Assembly: GCA_900548355.1 (NCBI GenBank)
Contig: URKR01000005.1
Span: forward strand, 1 to 64,000
Source of the DNA: an uncultured Oscillospiraceae bacterium
Lineage (GTDB): Bacteria; Bacillota; Clostridia; Oscillospirales; Ruminococcaceae
Direction: 5' to 3'
DNA: 64,000 nt
The notes beneath the pieces were generated by a model. The model had not been told where the DNA came from. It did no database searches and worked only from the letters and a program-made list of their open reading frames with translations. The stretch's first letter is position 1, and every line of letters starts with the position of its first letter. A program made the position numbers and the translations under genes. Shown here piece after piece: positions 32,524-42,400 of the stretch.

Positions 32524-33363
32524 ATGTGCCAATCACCTGCCGATCCTCATTGGGAAACGGATGCACTTTCGGACGATCAGCAGCTTGCCATACGCGGTGG
32601 CCTGCGCGGCCGGCTGGCGGAAGAATTTTGTGTTTTACAATGTGAACTGGACGCTTTGGTGCACTGTGTGGAACGTGACGGTGCCTTGACGGCCCGTGCG
32701 ACGGTGCTTTCTCTGCTGGATAAAATGACTTCCCGTATTCAGCGTCTGGAGCGTTTGTCTGACCATGCGGCGGACCTGGCGCTCGGTGTGGCGCTGCGCC
32801 GCCAGCGTCAGCGGATGACGCTGGACCTGGTGCGGTACCTGCAGGGGTTTTGCCAAATCACCAATGAAGAACTTGCCGCCTGCGGCAGCGCGCTGCGCAT
32901 CATATTTGAAACTGAAGAGGACAGGCGCTGGATAGAAACGGATGAACGCCTGATGGATGGGGTTCTGGCAAACCTGTTTTCAAATGCGGCAGCGGCCGGG
33001 GCAAGTTCCGTTAGCCTGAAGCTGAACGCAAACTGCCTGACCTACCAGGACAACGGCCCCGGTCCTGCGCCGGCCGTGCGTGCGCTGCTGCGGGAGGGCA
33101 CGCTGGAGAAGGATCTTTTGGCCCAGGGCGGTACGGGAATCCTGATTGTGCGTGAATACGCCGATGCAATCCAATGGACGCTGTTCCTGCCGGAAGAAAA
33201 GGCGACCGGCCTGCTTTTGGGGTTCCGGCTGCCCGAATGGAGGCGAGAAGAGGATGGTTTGCTGCTGCAGGATGACAGCGTTGAACAGATTTTGCGGGAA
33301 CGCTGCCAGCGCGCAACGCTGCAGCGAGAATTTGTGACGCTGCGGGCGGATACGGAACGCTGA
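32524..33363 (+). CDS. HATPase (GHKL) protein, atypical sensor kinase
   Basis: 279 residues from the ATG after AAGGAG. The C-terminal half is a histidine-kinase-like ATPase domain: N-box around Asn150/Asn154 (LANLFSNAAAAGASSVSL), G1 box DNGPG (Asp176) and G2 box GGTGILI (202-208). The N-terminal half is helical and charged with no membrane segment. No normal H-box is seen; His81 (RLSDHAADL) is the only candidate in a kinase-like helix. So it is a cytoplasmic kinase of unusual type or an ATP-binding regulator. It lies 30 nt after the Spo0A-like gene and before a terminator, so the two probably work together (inference). Confidence 0.78.
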   Translation: MCQSPADPHWETDALSDDQQLAIRGGLRGRLAEEFCVLQCELDALVHCVERDGALTARATVLSLLDKMTSRIQRLERLSDHAADLALGVALRRQRQRMTLDLVRYLQGFCQITNEELAACGSALRIIFETEEDRRWIETDERLMDGVLANLFSNAAAAGASSVSLKLNANCLTYQDNGPGPAPAVRALLREGTLEKDLLAQGGTGILIVREYADAIQWTLFLPEEKATGLLLGFRLPEWRREEDGLLLQDDSVEQILRERCQRATLQREFVTLRADTER

Positions 33364-33432
33364 AGGGGGGTGCCGGCGCGTGTTTGGCCGTACAGCCGGG
33401 CCGGGCTGAAAAGAAGAAAATCCGATTTTTAC

Positions 33433-33479
33433 AGCACAGGGGGCGGATTTTGTCCGGATGTTCCCTGTGCTTTCCTTTT
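33433..33479 (+). terminator. Terminator of the Spo0A-like locus
   Basis: 9-bp perfect stem (33433-33441 with 33463-33471) and TTTCCTTTT run, about 70 nt past the HATPase gene. Confidence 0.75.
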
Positions 33480-33520
33480 GGCAAATGTGTGTGCAGAAAA
33501 GACTTTTCGGGGGCAAATAC

Positions 33521-33549
33521 TTTACTTTGCGGGCAAACTATTGTAAAAT
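33521..33549 (+). promoter_or_regulatory. Promoter of the pyrH-polC gene series
   Basis: TTTACT (33521-33526) and TAAAAT (33544-33549) with a 17-nt spacer. A GGGCAAA direct repeat (33511 and 33531) overlaps it. Confidence 0.6.
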
Positions 33550-33603
33550 ACAGGTAGTTCTTTTGTCTTGAAGACTGTCACAATCCAAAACCAGGTGGTG
33601 CAA

Positions 33604-34314
33604 ATGATGCAGACTCAATATCAACGCGTGCTGCTGAAGCTCAGCGGCGAAGCCCTGGCCGGGGACAAAGGTTCCGGCTTTGACGAAGCGACCATTGCCT
33701 CGATCTGCGCCGGAATCCGGCAGGCCCATGACCTCGGCGTGCAGATCGGCATTGTGGTGGGCGGCGGCAACTTCTGGCGCGGCCGGTCCAGCGGAAAGAT
33801 GGATCGTATGGACGCTGATAAAATCGGCATGCTGGCCACGGTGATGAATGCTCTGGCGGTAAAAGATGCATTGCGCCAGCAGGGGGTGCCGGCCGTTGTG
33901 ATGACAAGCTCGGTCATGCCCCAGGTGGCGGAGCCATTCACAAGCGATAAGGCGATTGCGGCGCTTGAGGCAGGGACCGTCGTTGTGTTTGGCGGCGGTA
34001 CCGGCAACCCGATTTTCTCCACAGATACGGCAAGCGCCCTGCGTGCGCTTGAGATCAGCGCGGACATTATGCTCAAAGCCACAATGGTGGATGGTGTTTA
34101 TGACAAGGACCCGCACAAATTCCCGGATGCAGTGCGGTACGATACGCTGACCTTTACCAAGGTTCTGGATGAGCGTCTGGCTGTGATGGATTCCACCGCG
34201 GCCAGCCTGTGCCGGGATAACGGCCTGCCCATTCTGGTTTTTGATCTGGCGGATCCCGACAATATCGCCCGTGCCGTGCGCGGTGAACCGGTGGGAACCC
34301 TCGTCAAAGAATAA
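33604..34314 (+). CDS. pyrH: UMP kinase
   Basis: 236 residues. Phosphorylates UMP to UDP in pyrimidine synthesis; amino-acid-kinase fold, hexamer. Seen: YQRVLLKLSGEALAGDKG at the N-terminus, VVGGGNFWRG, MGxLATVMNALAVKDAL-like segment, VVFGGGTGNPIFSTDTASALRA and KATMVDGVYDKDP. Two ATGs lie in tandem (33604 and 33607) after AGGTGG; the second gives 8-nt spacing and may be the true start. First gene of the pyrH-frr-cdsA-dxr-rseP-ispG-polC series. Confidence 0.96.
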   Translation: MMQTQYQRVLLKLSGEALAGDKGSGFDEATIASICAGIRQAHDLGVQIGIVVGGGNFWRGRSSGKMDRMDADKIGMLATVMNALAVKDALRQQGVPAVVMTSSVMPQVAEPFTSDKAIAALEAGTVVVFGGGTGNPIFSTDTASALRALEISADIMLKATMVDGVYDKDPHKFPDAVRYDTLTFTKVLDERLAVMDSTAASLCRDNGLPILVFDLADPDNIARAVRGEPVGTLVKE

Positions 34315-34377
34315 CGCGAAACAATGGAGAACGCGGCCCCTTCACAAAAGCGGGCTGCTGAATAAAGGAGAACGTTT

Positions 34378-34932
34378 ATGAGCAGTACGACCAAGCCCTA
34401 TGAAGAAAAAATGAACAACTGCGTGGCCCATCTCAGCCGTGAACTGGCCACCATCCGTGCCGGCCGCGCCAACCCCGCCATTCTGGACAAAGTGGTGGTG
34501 GATTATTACGGCGCGCCCACCCCGATCAACCAGATCGCATCGGTTGCTGTGTCGGAAGCCCGTATCCTGACGGTTACCCCCTGGGACGGTAAGATGGTCA
34601 AAGCCATCTCGAAGGCGATCCAGACCAGCGACATCGGCATTAACCCGATTGACGACGGCCATACGATCCGCCTTGTTTTCCCCGCGCCCACCGAAGAGCG
34701 CCGCAAGCAGCTGACCCGCGATGTGCAAAAACAGGGCGAGGAAGCGAAGGTTGCGGTGCGCAATGTGCGCCGCGATGCGATGGACAAGTTTAAGGCGATG
34801 AAAAAGGCCGGCGAACTGACGGAGGATGACCAGAAATCGCTGGAAGAAGAAATTCAGAAACTAACCGATAAGTTCGTCAAACGGATTGACGAAACCTGTG
34901 CCACCAAGAACCAGGAGATCATGGAGGTCTGA
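34378..34932 (+). CDS. frr: Ribosome recycling factor
   Basis: 184 residues, normal length, ribosome site AAAGGAG. With EF-G it splits the post-termination ribosome. Family marks: LATIRAGRANPAILDKVVVDYYGAPTPINQIA, then ISKAIQTSDIGINPIDDG and TEERRKQLTRDVQKQGEEAKVAVRNVRRDAMD. The coiled domain I is at both ends. 63 nt after pyrH. Confidence 0.98.
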   Translation: MSSTTKPYEEKMNNCVAHLSRELATIRAGRANPAILDKVVVDYYGAPTPINQIASVAVSEARILTVTPWDGKMVKAISKAIQTSDIGINPIDDGHTIRLVFPAPTEERRKQLTRDVQKQGEEAKVAVRNVRRDAMDKFKAMKKAGELTEDDQKSLEEEIQKLTDKFVKRIDETCATKNQEIMEV

Positions 34933-34957
34933 CACCTCGACAGGCTTCCTGCCGCAT

Positions 34958-34985
34958 GTGCCGCGCCGTATTTGCAGCGCGGCAC
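34958..34985 (+). other. Hairpin in the frr-cdsA gap
   Basis: 9-bp perfect stem (34958-34966 with 34977-34985), no T-run. It lies in the 136-nt gap where many relatives carry uppS. Could be a message-processing or pausing site. Confidence 0.5.
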
Positions 34986-35068
34986 ACGCTCTATTCCGGC
35001 AAGTTCCGGCGCGCCTTTGCATACGAATAGATTGTGCCGAACTGCTGTTGAAAGGACACCAACCCTGT

Positions 35069-35935
35069 ATGAAAACACGCGTTTTGACGGCCGTTGTCGG
35101 GCTGTGCCTGCTGGCGGTCGTGCTGGTCTTTTTTGATACCGCCCTGTTTGACCTGGTGCTTGCGCTGATCTGCCTGATTGGCATGCATGAGGTGTATTCT
35201 GCCATGGGGTTTGGCCGGCGGCAGTGGTATCTGTTTGTCGCGGCTATTCCGTATACGCTGCTGGTTATGCTGTCCACCACCGAAGCCGTTCGGGTGCTGG
35301 TGCTGCCAGCCAGCTTTTTGATCGTCCTGTTTTACAATATCTGCCTTGTTGCCAAGCATGAAGAACTGGATTTCGGCAAGCTGTCCGGTTTCACCTATTT
35401 CAGCGGGGTGATTCTGTTCTGCTTTTATTCGCTTGTGCATCTCAAGCGTAAGCTGCCGGTGGATGTGTACGGCAACGACGCCATCTATTTCATCCTGTTG
35501 ATCCTTTGCTTTGCCTGGGGGGGCGATACGGCGGCGTATTTCACCGGCCGCGCTTTCGGCAAACACAAACTTGCCCCGCGCGTCAGCCCGCACAAAACGG
35601 TGGAGGGCGCTGTTGGCGGGGTGTTGGGCAGCATGCTGGCCGGTGTGCTGCTGACCTTTGTGTACAACCAGCTTTCGGGACGGTTCGATCTGTTTTCGAT
35701 CAACGTCACCGTGCGCCATTATCTCGTGCTTCTTGTGCTTGGCGCGGTGGCGTCGGTGCTTGGCATTTTTGGCGATCTGTTCGCTTCGGCGGTCAAACGG
35801 CAGGCCGGCATTAAGGATTATGGCACAATTTTTCCCGGCCACGGCGGTATTTTGGACCGATTTGACAGCGTGATGTTCATTGCGCCATTTGTATCGATTG
35901 CGGTGCGCTCCTTCTTTTACCTGATTGCGCGCTGA
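35069..35935 (+). CDS. cdsA: Phosphatidate cytidylyltransferase
   Basis: 288 residues from the ATG following AAAGGA (12-nt spacing, a little long). Membrane enzyme making CDP-diacylglycerol from phosphatidate and CTP. About seven to eight hydrophobic segments; C-terminal signature ASAVKRQAGIKDYGTIFPGHGGILDRFDS. The usual neighbour uppS (undecaprenyl diphosphate synthase) is not between frr and this gene. Confidence 0.95.
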   Translation: MKTRVLTAVVGLCLLAVVLVFFDTALFDLVLALICLIGMHEVYSAMGFGRRQWYLFVAAIPYTLLVMLSTTEAVRVLVLPASFLIVLFYNICLVAKHEELDFGKLSGFTYFSGVILFCFYSLVHLKRKLPVDVYGNDAIYFILLILCFAWGGDTAAYFTGRAFGKHKLAPRVSPHKTVEGAVGGVLGSMLAGVLLTFVYNQLSGRFDLFSINVTVRHYLVLLVLGAVASVLGIFGDLFASAVKRQAGIKDYGTIFPGHGGILDRFDSVMFIAPFVSIAVRSFFYLIAR

Positions 35936-35963
35936 ACCGCAGACCAAAAGGGGATAAGGACTT

Positions 35964-37115
35964 ATGAGCAAAACAATCACTCTGCTGGGGTCTACCGGTT
36001 CGATCGGGACCCAAAGCCTGGATGTTGCCCGGATGCACGGGTATACGGTGTTCGGCCTGGCCGCCAACCGCAGCGTGGACCGGCTTCTGGCCCAGATTGC
36101 TGAGTTCCGTCCGCGCTATGTTGCGGTGGTGGACCCGGATGCCTATGAAAAACTGGCTGCTGCCCTTGCGGGTGTGGCCGATGCGCCGCAGCTGCTCAAA
36201 GGGGCGGAAGGTCTGCGCGCCCTTGCGGCGATGGAGGGCCCTGACGTGGTGCTGAACGCGGTGGTCGGTATTGCGGGGTTGGGGGCTTCGCTTGCGGCCA
36301 TTGAGAGCGGGCACGACCTGGCGCTTGCCAACAAAGAAAGCCTGGTCACCGGCGGACATCTTGTCACCGATGCGGTGCGACGGCACGGCGTACACCTGCT
36401 GCCGGTGGACAGCGAACACAGCGCGATCTTCCAGTGCCTGCAGGACCAGCACGCTGCCAAACGGTTGACCAAAATTCTGCTGACCGCATCAGGCGGGCCG
36501 TTTTATGGCCTTAAAACGGCGCAACTGGCAGGCAAAAAGAAAGAAGACGCGCTCAAACATCCAAACTGGAATATGGGTGCCAAAATCACCATTGACTCAG
36601 CCACCCTGATGAACAAAGGGCTGGAATTGATTGAGGCTGTCTGGCTGTTTGGTCTGCCAGAAGACAAAATTCAGATTGTGGTCCAGCGGGAAAGCGTCAT
36701 TCATTCAGCCGTGCAGTTTGCCGACAATTCGGTCATTGCCCAGCTCGGCGCGCCGGATATGCGTATTCCGATCCAATACGCGCTGACCTGGCCGGATCGT
36801 CTGCCGAGCCCTGCGCCGGAACTTGATTTTGCCACGCTGACCTCGCTGAGTTTTGGCGTTGCGGATGAGGAAACCTTCCGCTGCCTGGCTGCCTGCAAAA
36901 AGGCGATCAGAAAGGGCGGGCTGGCCCCCTGCGCGGCAAACGGGGCGAATGAGGAGGCCGTGCGCCTTTTCCTGCAGGATGAGATCGGCTTTTTGGATAT
37001 TGGCCGCCTGGTTGAAGGCGTGGTAGACAGCGACAGCTTTGGCGGCAGCTATACGTTGGATGATGTCTGGGCCTGCGATGCTGCGGCCCGCGCCTATGTA
37101 CGCGCCCACCTTTGA
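35964..37115 (+). CDS. dxr: 1-deoxy-D-xylulose 5-phosphate reductoisomerase
   Basis: 383 residues. Converts DXP to MEP with NADPH in the non-mevalonate isoprenoid pathway. The NADPH fold opens ITLLGSTGSIGTQSLDV; active-site regions are ALANKESLVTGG, LPVDSEHSAIFQ, LTASGGPF and KHPNWNMGAKITIDSATLMNKGLE with metal ligands Asp/Glu. Family length. 28 nt after cdsA; ispG of the same pathway lies two genes on. Confidence 0.97.
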   Translation: MSKTITLLGSTGSIGTQSLDVARMHGYTVFGLAANRSVDRLLAQIAEFRPRYVAVVDPDAYEKLAAALAGVADAPQLLKGAEGLRALAAMEGPDVVLNAVVGIAGLGASLAAIESGHDLALANKESLVTGGHLVTDAVRRHGVHLLPVDSEHSAIFQCLQDQHAAKRLTKILLTASGGPFYGLKTAQLAGKKKEDALKHPNWNMGAKITIDSATLMNKGLELIEAVWLFGLPEDKIQIVVQRESVIHSAVQFADNSVIAQLGAPDMRIPIQYALTWPDRLPSPAPELDFATLTSLSFGVADEETFRCLAACKKAIRKGGLAPCAANGANEEAVRLFLQDEIGFLDIGRLVEGVVDSDSFGGSYTLDDVWACDAAARAYVRAHL

Positions 37116-37149
37116 CAGGGCGGGCAATGAACAATGAGATGAGGTGCCT

Positions 37150-38271
37150 ATGCTCACAGTCCTTCTGACAGGGGTTGTTGCGGTTTTGGTTTTTGGTACT
37201 GTAGTGCTTGTGCATGAGGCGGGCCACTTCCTGGCGGCCCGGCGCTGCGGTATCTATGTGCAGGAATTCTCTATCGGTTTCGGCCCGGCGGTGTGGACGC
37301 GGGTAAAAAACGGCACCCGGTACAGCGTGCGGCTTTTCCCGGTTGGCGGGTATAATGCGATGCCAGGGGAAGAAAACACCGTGGAGGAAAGCGAAACCGA
37401 AAACCCGGACGAACCGCCGCGGCCGGGGCATCGTCCGTATGACAGGCACGCACCGGTACTGCCCACGGCGGTACAGGGCAAATGTTTTGACGAGGCAACC
37501 CCCTGGCAGCGCTTTTTTGTGATTCTGTGCGGCGCTCTGATGAATTTTGTGCTTGGTTACTTTGTGCTCATCGTCTTTTTGTGCGGACAGAAAGCCATTA
37601 CAAGCTGCGTGGTTTACGATTTTCTTGGCGATAACCCGGCCAGTGCGGCAAGCGGCCTGCAGGCCGGGGACGAGATTGTGGCGGTCAACGGAAAACCGTG
37701 CTTTGTAGCGGAGGATATTATCTACGAACTGCAGCGTACCCAGGACTATACGGCTTCGATGACGGTCATCCGTGATCGTGAGCTTGTTCAGCTGCCGGCG
37801 GTTCATTTTGATTCCGCAACGGCGGAGGATGGCAGCACGACAATGGTGCTGGATTTCCAGGTGTATGGTATTGCAAAATCTCCGCGCACGGTTACAGCCT
37901 GGGCTGCGCGGTATTTTGCCTACTATGCCCGGGCTATTTTGCGCGGCTTTGCCGATATGGTCACCGGACGGGTCAGTATAAACCAGCTGTCCGGGCCGGT
38001 GGGGGTGGTCAGCACAATCAGCCAGGCCGTGCAGTATGGCTGGCAGGATGTGCTAAGCCTGGCGGCGCTGATCACAATCAATATCGGGATCTTCAATTTA
38101 TTGCCGATCCCGGGGCTGGACGGCTGCAAGCTGATCTTCCTTGCGATTGAAGGCTTTAGCGGCCGTGCGGTACCGGCGCGGATTCAGGCTGGCATCAATG
38201 CGGCCGGGCTGATTGCGCTGTTTATGCTGATGATTATGGTTACCTTTTCGGACGTTTCCAGAATTTTCTGA
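37150..38271 (+). CDS. rseP: RseP-type site-2 metalloprotease
   Basis: 373 residues; ATG 37150 chosen over the GTG two codons before because of spacing to the GAGG site. Intramembrane zinc protease that cuts membrane-bound anti-sigma factors or signal peptides. Zinc motif HEAGH in the first membrane helix; one PDZ domain (about 165-240, AASGLQAGDEIVAVNGKP); C-terminal membrane motif NLLPIPGLDGCKLIF with the third zinc ligand Asp. Between the first helix and the second lies an acidic, Pro-rich insert (about residues 75-110), longer than in common relatives. Sits between dxr and ispG as usual. Confidence 0.94.
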   Translation: MLTVLLTGVVAVLVFGTVVLVHEAGHFLAARRCGIYVQEFSIGFGPAVWTRVKNGTRYSVRLFPVGGYNAMPGEENTVEESETENPDEPPRPGHRPYDRHAPVLPTAVQGKCFDEATPWQRFFVILCGALMNFVLGYFVLIVFLCGQKAITSCVVYDFLGDNPASAASGLQAGDEIVAVNGKPCFVAEDIIYELQRTQDYTASMTVIRDRELVQLPAVHFDSATAEDGSTTMVLDFQVYGIAKSPRTVTAWAARYFAYYARAILRGFADMVTGRVSINQLSGPVGVVSTISQAVQYGWQDVLSLAALITINIGIFNLLPIPGLDGCKLIFLAIEGFSGRAVPARIQAGINAAGLIALFMLMIMVTFSDVSRIF

Positions 38272-38330
38272 GCGTGGCGGCGGAAGGGGGTAACCTGAAG
38301 AAACACTGAAAAATAAAGGAGTGTGGCACG

Positions 38331-39383
38331 ATGACACGCAAAGTCAAACGGACGGTCCGCATCGGCAATATCACGATCGGCGGAAACAACCCAATTGCGG
38401 TGCAGACCATGCTCAACATTCCGGTTGAAGATATCGCCGGGAATGTTGCCCAGGCCCGCCGCGTAGCCGCCGCAGGCTGCCAGATCGTGCGGGTGACGGT
38501 GCCGACGCCGGCTGACGCCGCGGTGGTTTCGGCAATCAAGGAAGCGGTCGAGATTCCGGTTGTGGCTGATATCCATTTTGATTACAAGGCTGCCCTTGCG
38601 GCGATTGATGCCGGCGCCGATAAAATCCGCATCAACCCTGGCAACATCGGGGACGACGACCGTGTCAAGGCGGTGGCCGACGCCTGCAACGCTAAAAACA
38701 TCCCGATCCGCATCGGGGTCAACGGCGGCAGCCTCGAAAAACATATTTTGGCCAAATACGGCGCCCCTGTGCCCGAGGCGATGGTCGAAAGCGCGCTGTA
38801 CCATGTCCGGTTGCTTGAAAAGCATGATTTTACCAACATTGTCATTTCAATCAAATCCTCAAATGTGCCGCGTATGATGGCAGCCTACCGGATGCTCTCG
38901 GCACAGACCGATTATCCGCTGCATGTCGGCGTGACCGAAGCCGGCGGCAACCGGATGGGGTTGATCAAATCCGGCATGGGTATCGGCGGGCTGCTGCTGG
39001 AAGGCATCGGCGATACGCTGCGGGTCAGCCTGACCGATGAACCCGAAAACGAGGTGTACGCCGGGTATGATATTCTGCGCGCGGTCGGTTATGCGGTGGC
39101 CGGGCCTGAGATCATCAGCTGCCCGACATGCGGCCGCACCCAATACCCGATGATGGAAATTGCCAAACAGGTGGAAGACCGCCTGCGGGCCGACGGCTTC
39201 AAAAAGCCGCTTAAGATTGCCATTATGGGCTGCATTGTCAATGGCCCGGGGGAAGCCAGCGACGCCGACATCGGCATTGCAGGCGGCAAAGACTGCGCGC
39301 TGCTCTTTGTGCGGGGGGAAAAAGTCCGCATGCTCCGGGGCGATATTGTCGGTCAGTTTGTTGAGGAAATCTACAAACTTTGA
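38331..39383 (+). CDS. ispG: 4-hydroxy-3-methylbut-2-enyl diphosphate synthase (GcpE)
   Basis: 350 residues, ribosome site AAAGGAG. Makes HMBPP from MEcPP with a [4Fe-4S] cluster in the isoprenoid pathway. N-terminal barrel (KRTVRIGNITIGGNNPIAVQTM, then PVVADIHFDYKAALAA and KIRINPGNIG) and C-terminal cluster domain with SCPTCGRTQYP (two Cys) and GCIVNGPGEASDADIGIAGG (third Cys and Glu ligand). Needs reduced ferredoxin or flavodoxin. 59 nt after rseP. Confidence 0.97.
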   Translation: MTRKVKRTVRIGNITIGGNNPIAVQTMLNIPVEDIAGNVAQARRVAAAGCQIVRVTVPTPADAAVVSAIKEAVEIPVVADIHFDYKAALAAIDAGADKIRINPGNIGDDDRVKAVADACNAKNIPIRIGVNGGSLEKHILAKYGAPVPEAMVESALYHVRLLEKHDFTNIVISIKSSNVPRMMAAYRMLSAQTDYPLHVGVTEAGGNRMGLIKSGMGIGGLLLEGIGDTLRVSLTDEPENEVYAGYDILRAVGYAVAGPEIISCPTCGRTQYPMMEIAKQVEDRLRADGFKKPLKIAIMGCIVNGPGEASDADIGIAGGKDCALLFVRGEKVRMLRGDIVGQFVEEIYKL

Positions 39384-39417
39384 CGCAACGCTACAAACCG
39401 AATAAAGAGGAACCAAG

Positions 39418-42400
39418 TTGAAACCGTATGTTACCGAAGTCTGGCCGCAGTTCACGGCCGATACCCAATTTACCGCTGCGTTTGGCAACGTGGTGGTGGA
39501 ACGGGTAGAACTGTACCGTACCGCCCGCAAGGTGGTGATCAGCCTGCGCAGCGCCGACCCGCTTGATACGGCGCTGAGCGGGCGTCTTTTGGCGTCCCTG
39601 CAGGTTCTGTTTGCCGGCTATGAGCTGACGCTGAAAAACTACTTCAACTATGCATCCATTACGCCGGATTCGGTGAAATTGATGATTGAAGAGCTTAAAG
39701 GCCAGGGGATGCCGGTCAACGGTTTTCTGGACCGGGAGCAGCCGGTTGCGTTTGAGCCCGATGGGCTGACCGTGCGGGTCAACGCCGGGCGGACGATTCT
39801 GGAAAGTGTTGAGTTTCCGCGCCACCTGGCTGAACTGATTCAGGAACGCACGGGTTCTTTGCCGATTGTGCGTATGCAGGATGTTGCGGCGCCGCTGGAT
39901 GAGGCAGCCCTGGAACGCCGGGTGGCCGAGAAGGTTCCCGCCGTGCAGTTTAAAGCCAAAGAAGAGGTCGCGCCCTTTACGATCGATGGGCTTGCGCTGG
40001 CGGCCAAGCCGGCCAAGGTGTTCCACGGCAAGGCGTTCAAGCCGGCCGATCTGCGCCCGCTCAACGACCTGGGCGACGGCGGCAAGGTCACGGTCTGGGG
40101 CGATGTGTTTGCTACCGAGGTGAAAGGCAACCGCCGCAAGATTTATTTCACTTCGATTACCGATTACAACGGCTCGATCAACCTCAAAGTCCTCGGCGAC
40201 GAAGGCGAGGATATGTCCAAGTGGGAGGGCCTCAAACCTGGCACCACCCTGATTGTGCGCGGCAACTATACCTACGATAAATACGAGCGCGATTATGTGC
40301 TGCTGCCCTATGATGTGCTGCAGGTGGAGCGTATGCCCCGCCAGGATAACGCGCCCGAAGGGCAGAAACGGGTTGAGCTGCACCTGCACACCAAATCGAG
40401 CTCGATGGACGGCTTCTGCGACCCCGGTAAGGTGGTGCGGCTGGCCCACCGCATGGGGCACCGTGCGATCGCGATCACCGATCACGGCGTCTGCCAGGGC
40501 TATCCCGAGGCGATGCTGGCAACCGACGATATCCATAAAGCAGACCCTGATTTCAAACTGATCTATGGCTGTGAGGCTTATTTTGTTGACGATATGGTGC
40601 CGACGGTGTACGGCAAAGCCCGGATGCCGATTTCAGGCAGCTTCGTTATTTTCGATACCGAAACGACTGGCCTGGACCCCAACAGCGACCGCCTGACCGA
40701 AATCGGCGCGGTCTTTGTTGAGAATGGTAAGATCAACGAAGAAAAGAAGTTTGGCACCTTCGTCAACCCCGGCCGGCCGATCCCGGCGCGGGTCGTGGAG
40801 CTGACCGGCATCAACGATGCGATGGTGGCAGACGCCCCCAGCCCGGAGGAAGCGATCCGCCAATTCAAGGAATTCTGTGGGGATCACATCCTGGTTGCCC
40901 ACAATGCCAGCAGCTTTGATATGCTCTTTATCCGGCGTGCGGGCGAACGGGCCGGCGTCGATTTTTCGAACACCTATATTGATACGCTGCCGATGGGCCA
41001 GGCGCTTTATCCCGGGCTGCACAACTATAAGCTGGATACAATCAACAAGCATCTTGAAATTCCGCCTTTCAACCATCACCGCGCGGTGGATGACGCGATG
41101 GCACTGGCCCGTATCTTTGAAAAGATGCTGGAAGACCTCGAAGTAAAAGAGATCCGAACGGTGGAGGAGATCAACACCGGTCTGGGCGGCAACAAAGAGG
41201 TGCTGAAAAAGAAATATTATCACCTGATTATCTTGGTCAAAAACCAGACCGGGCTCAAAAACCTGTACCGCATTGTCAGTGAAGCGCACACCAAGTATTT
41301 CTTCAAAAAACCGCGTGTGCCGCGCAGCCTGCTCAACCAGTACCGCGAGGGGCTGATCCTCTCCTCAGCCTGTGAAGCCGGCGAACTTTACAGGGCGATT
41401 GTGGCAGGCAAAAGCCACGATGAACTGTTGCGCATTGCCGATTACTATGACCTGCTGGAAATCCAGCCGCTCGGCAACAATGAGTTTATGGTGCGCAACG
41501 GCCAGGTCGAATCGTTTGAGACAATCAAGAAGTTCAACCGCACCGTTGTCGCCCTCGGTGAAGAGCTGCACAAACCGGTTATTGCAACCGGCGATGTCCA
41601 TTTTCAGGAACCGGAGGATGCGGCGTACCGTGCGATCCTGCAGGCCGGCAACGGTTTTAAGGATGCCGACAACCAGGCCCCGCTGTATTACCGCACCACC
41701 CAGGATATGCTGGAAGATTTCAGCTATCTGGGCAAGGAAAAGGCGTTTGAGGTTGTGGTGACCAACCCGAACAAGGTAGCCGCCACGATTGACGGCAACC
41801 TGCGGGCCATCCCCAAGGGAACCTACCCGCCCTCGATCCCCGGCGCGGAGGAGCAGCTGCGCTCCGGCACCTGGGAACACGCCCGCAGCGGGTACGGCAA
41901 CCCGGTGCCCGATATCATGCAAAAGCGGCTCAAAAAGGAGCTTGATTCAATCTGCGGCCACGGGTACGCGGTTCTCTATGTCATTGCGGTCAAGCTCGTG
42001 GCGTTTTCGAACGCCGGCGGCTACCAGGTCGGCAGCCGCGGCTCGGTTGGCTCCTCGGCCGTGGCCCACTTTGCCGGTATCTCGGAGGTCAACAGTATGC
42101 CGCCGCACTACCTGTGCCCCGAATGTCAGCACAGCGAATGGATTGATGACGGCGTTACGATGGACGGTTTCGACTTGCCAGACAAGCGCTGCCCGGTCTG
42201 CGGTACCCCGATGGTTATGGATGGCCATGACATCCCGTTCGAAACCTTCCTCGGTTTCTATGGTGATAAGGAGCCTGATATCGACCTGAACTTCTCGGGT
42301 ATGTACCAGTCGAACGTCCATCGCTATACCGAGGAACTCTTCGGCAAGGAGAACGTCTTTAAGGCGGGTACCGTCTCGGGTTTGCAGGATAAAACCGCCT

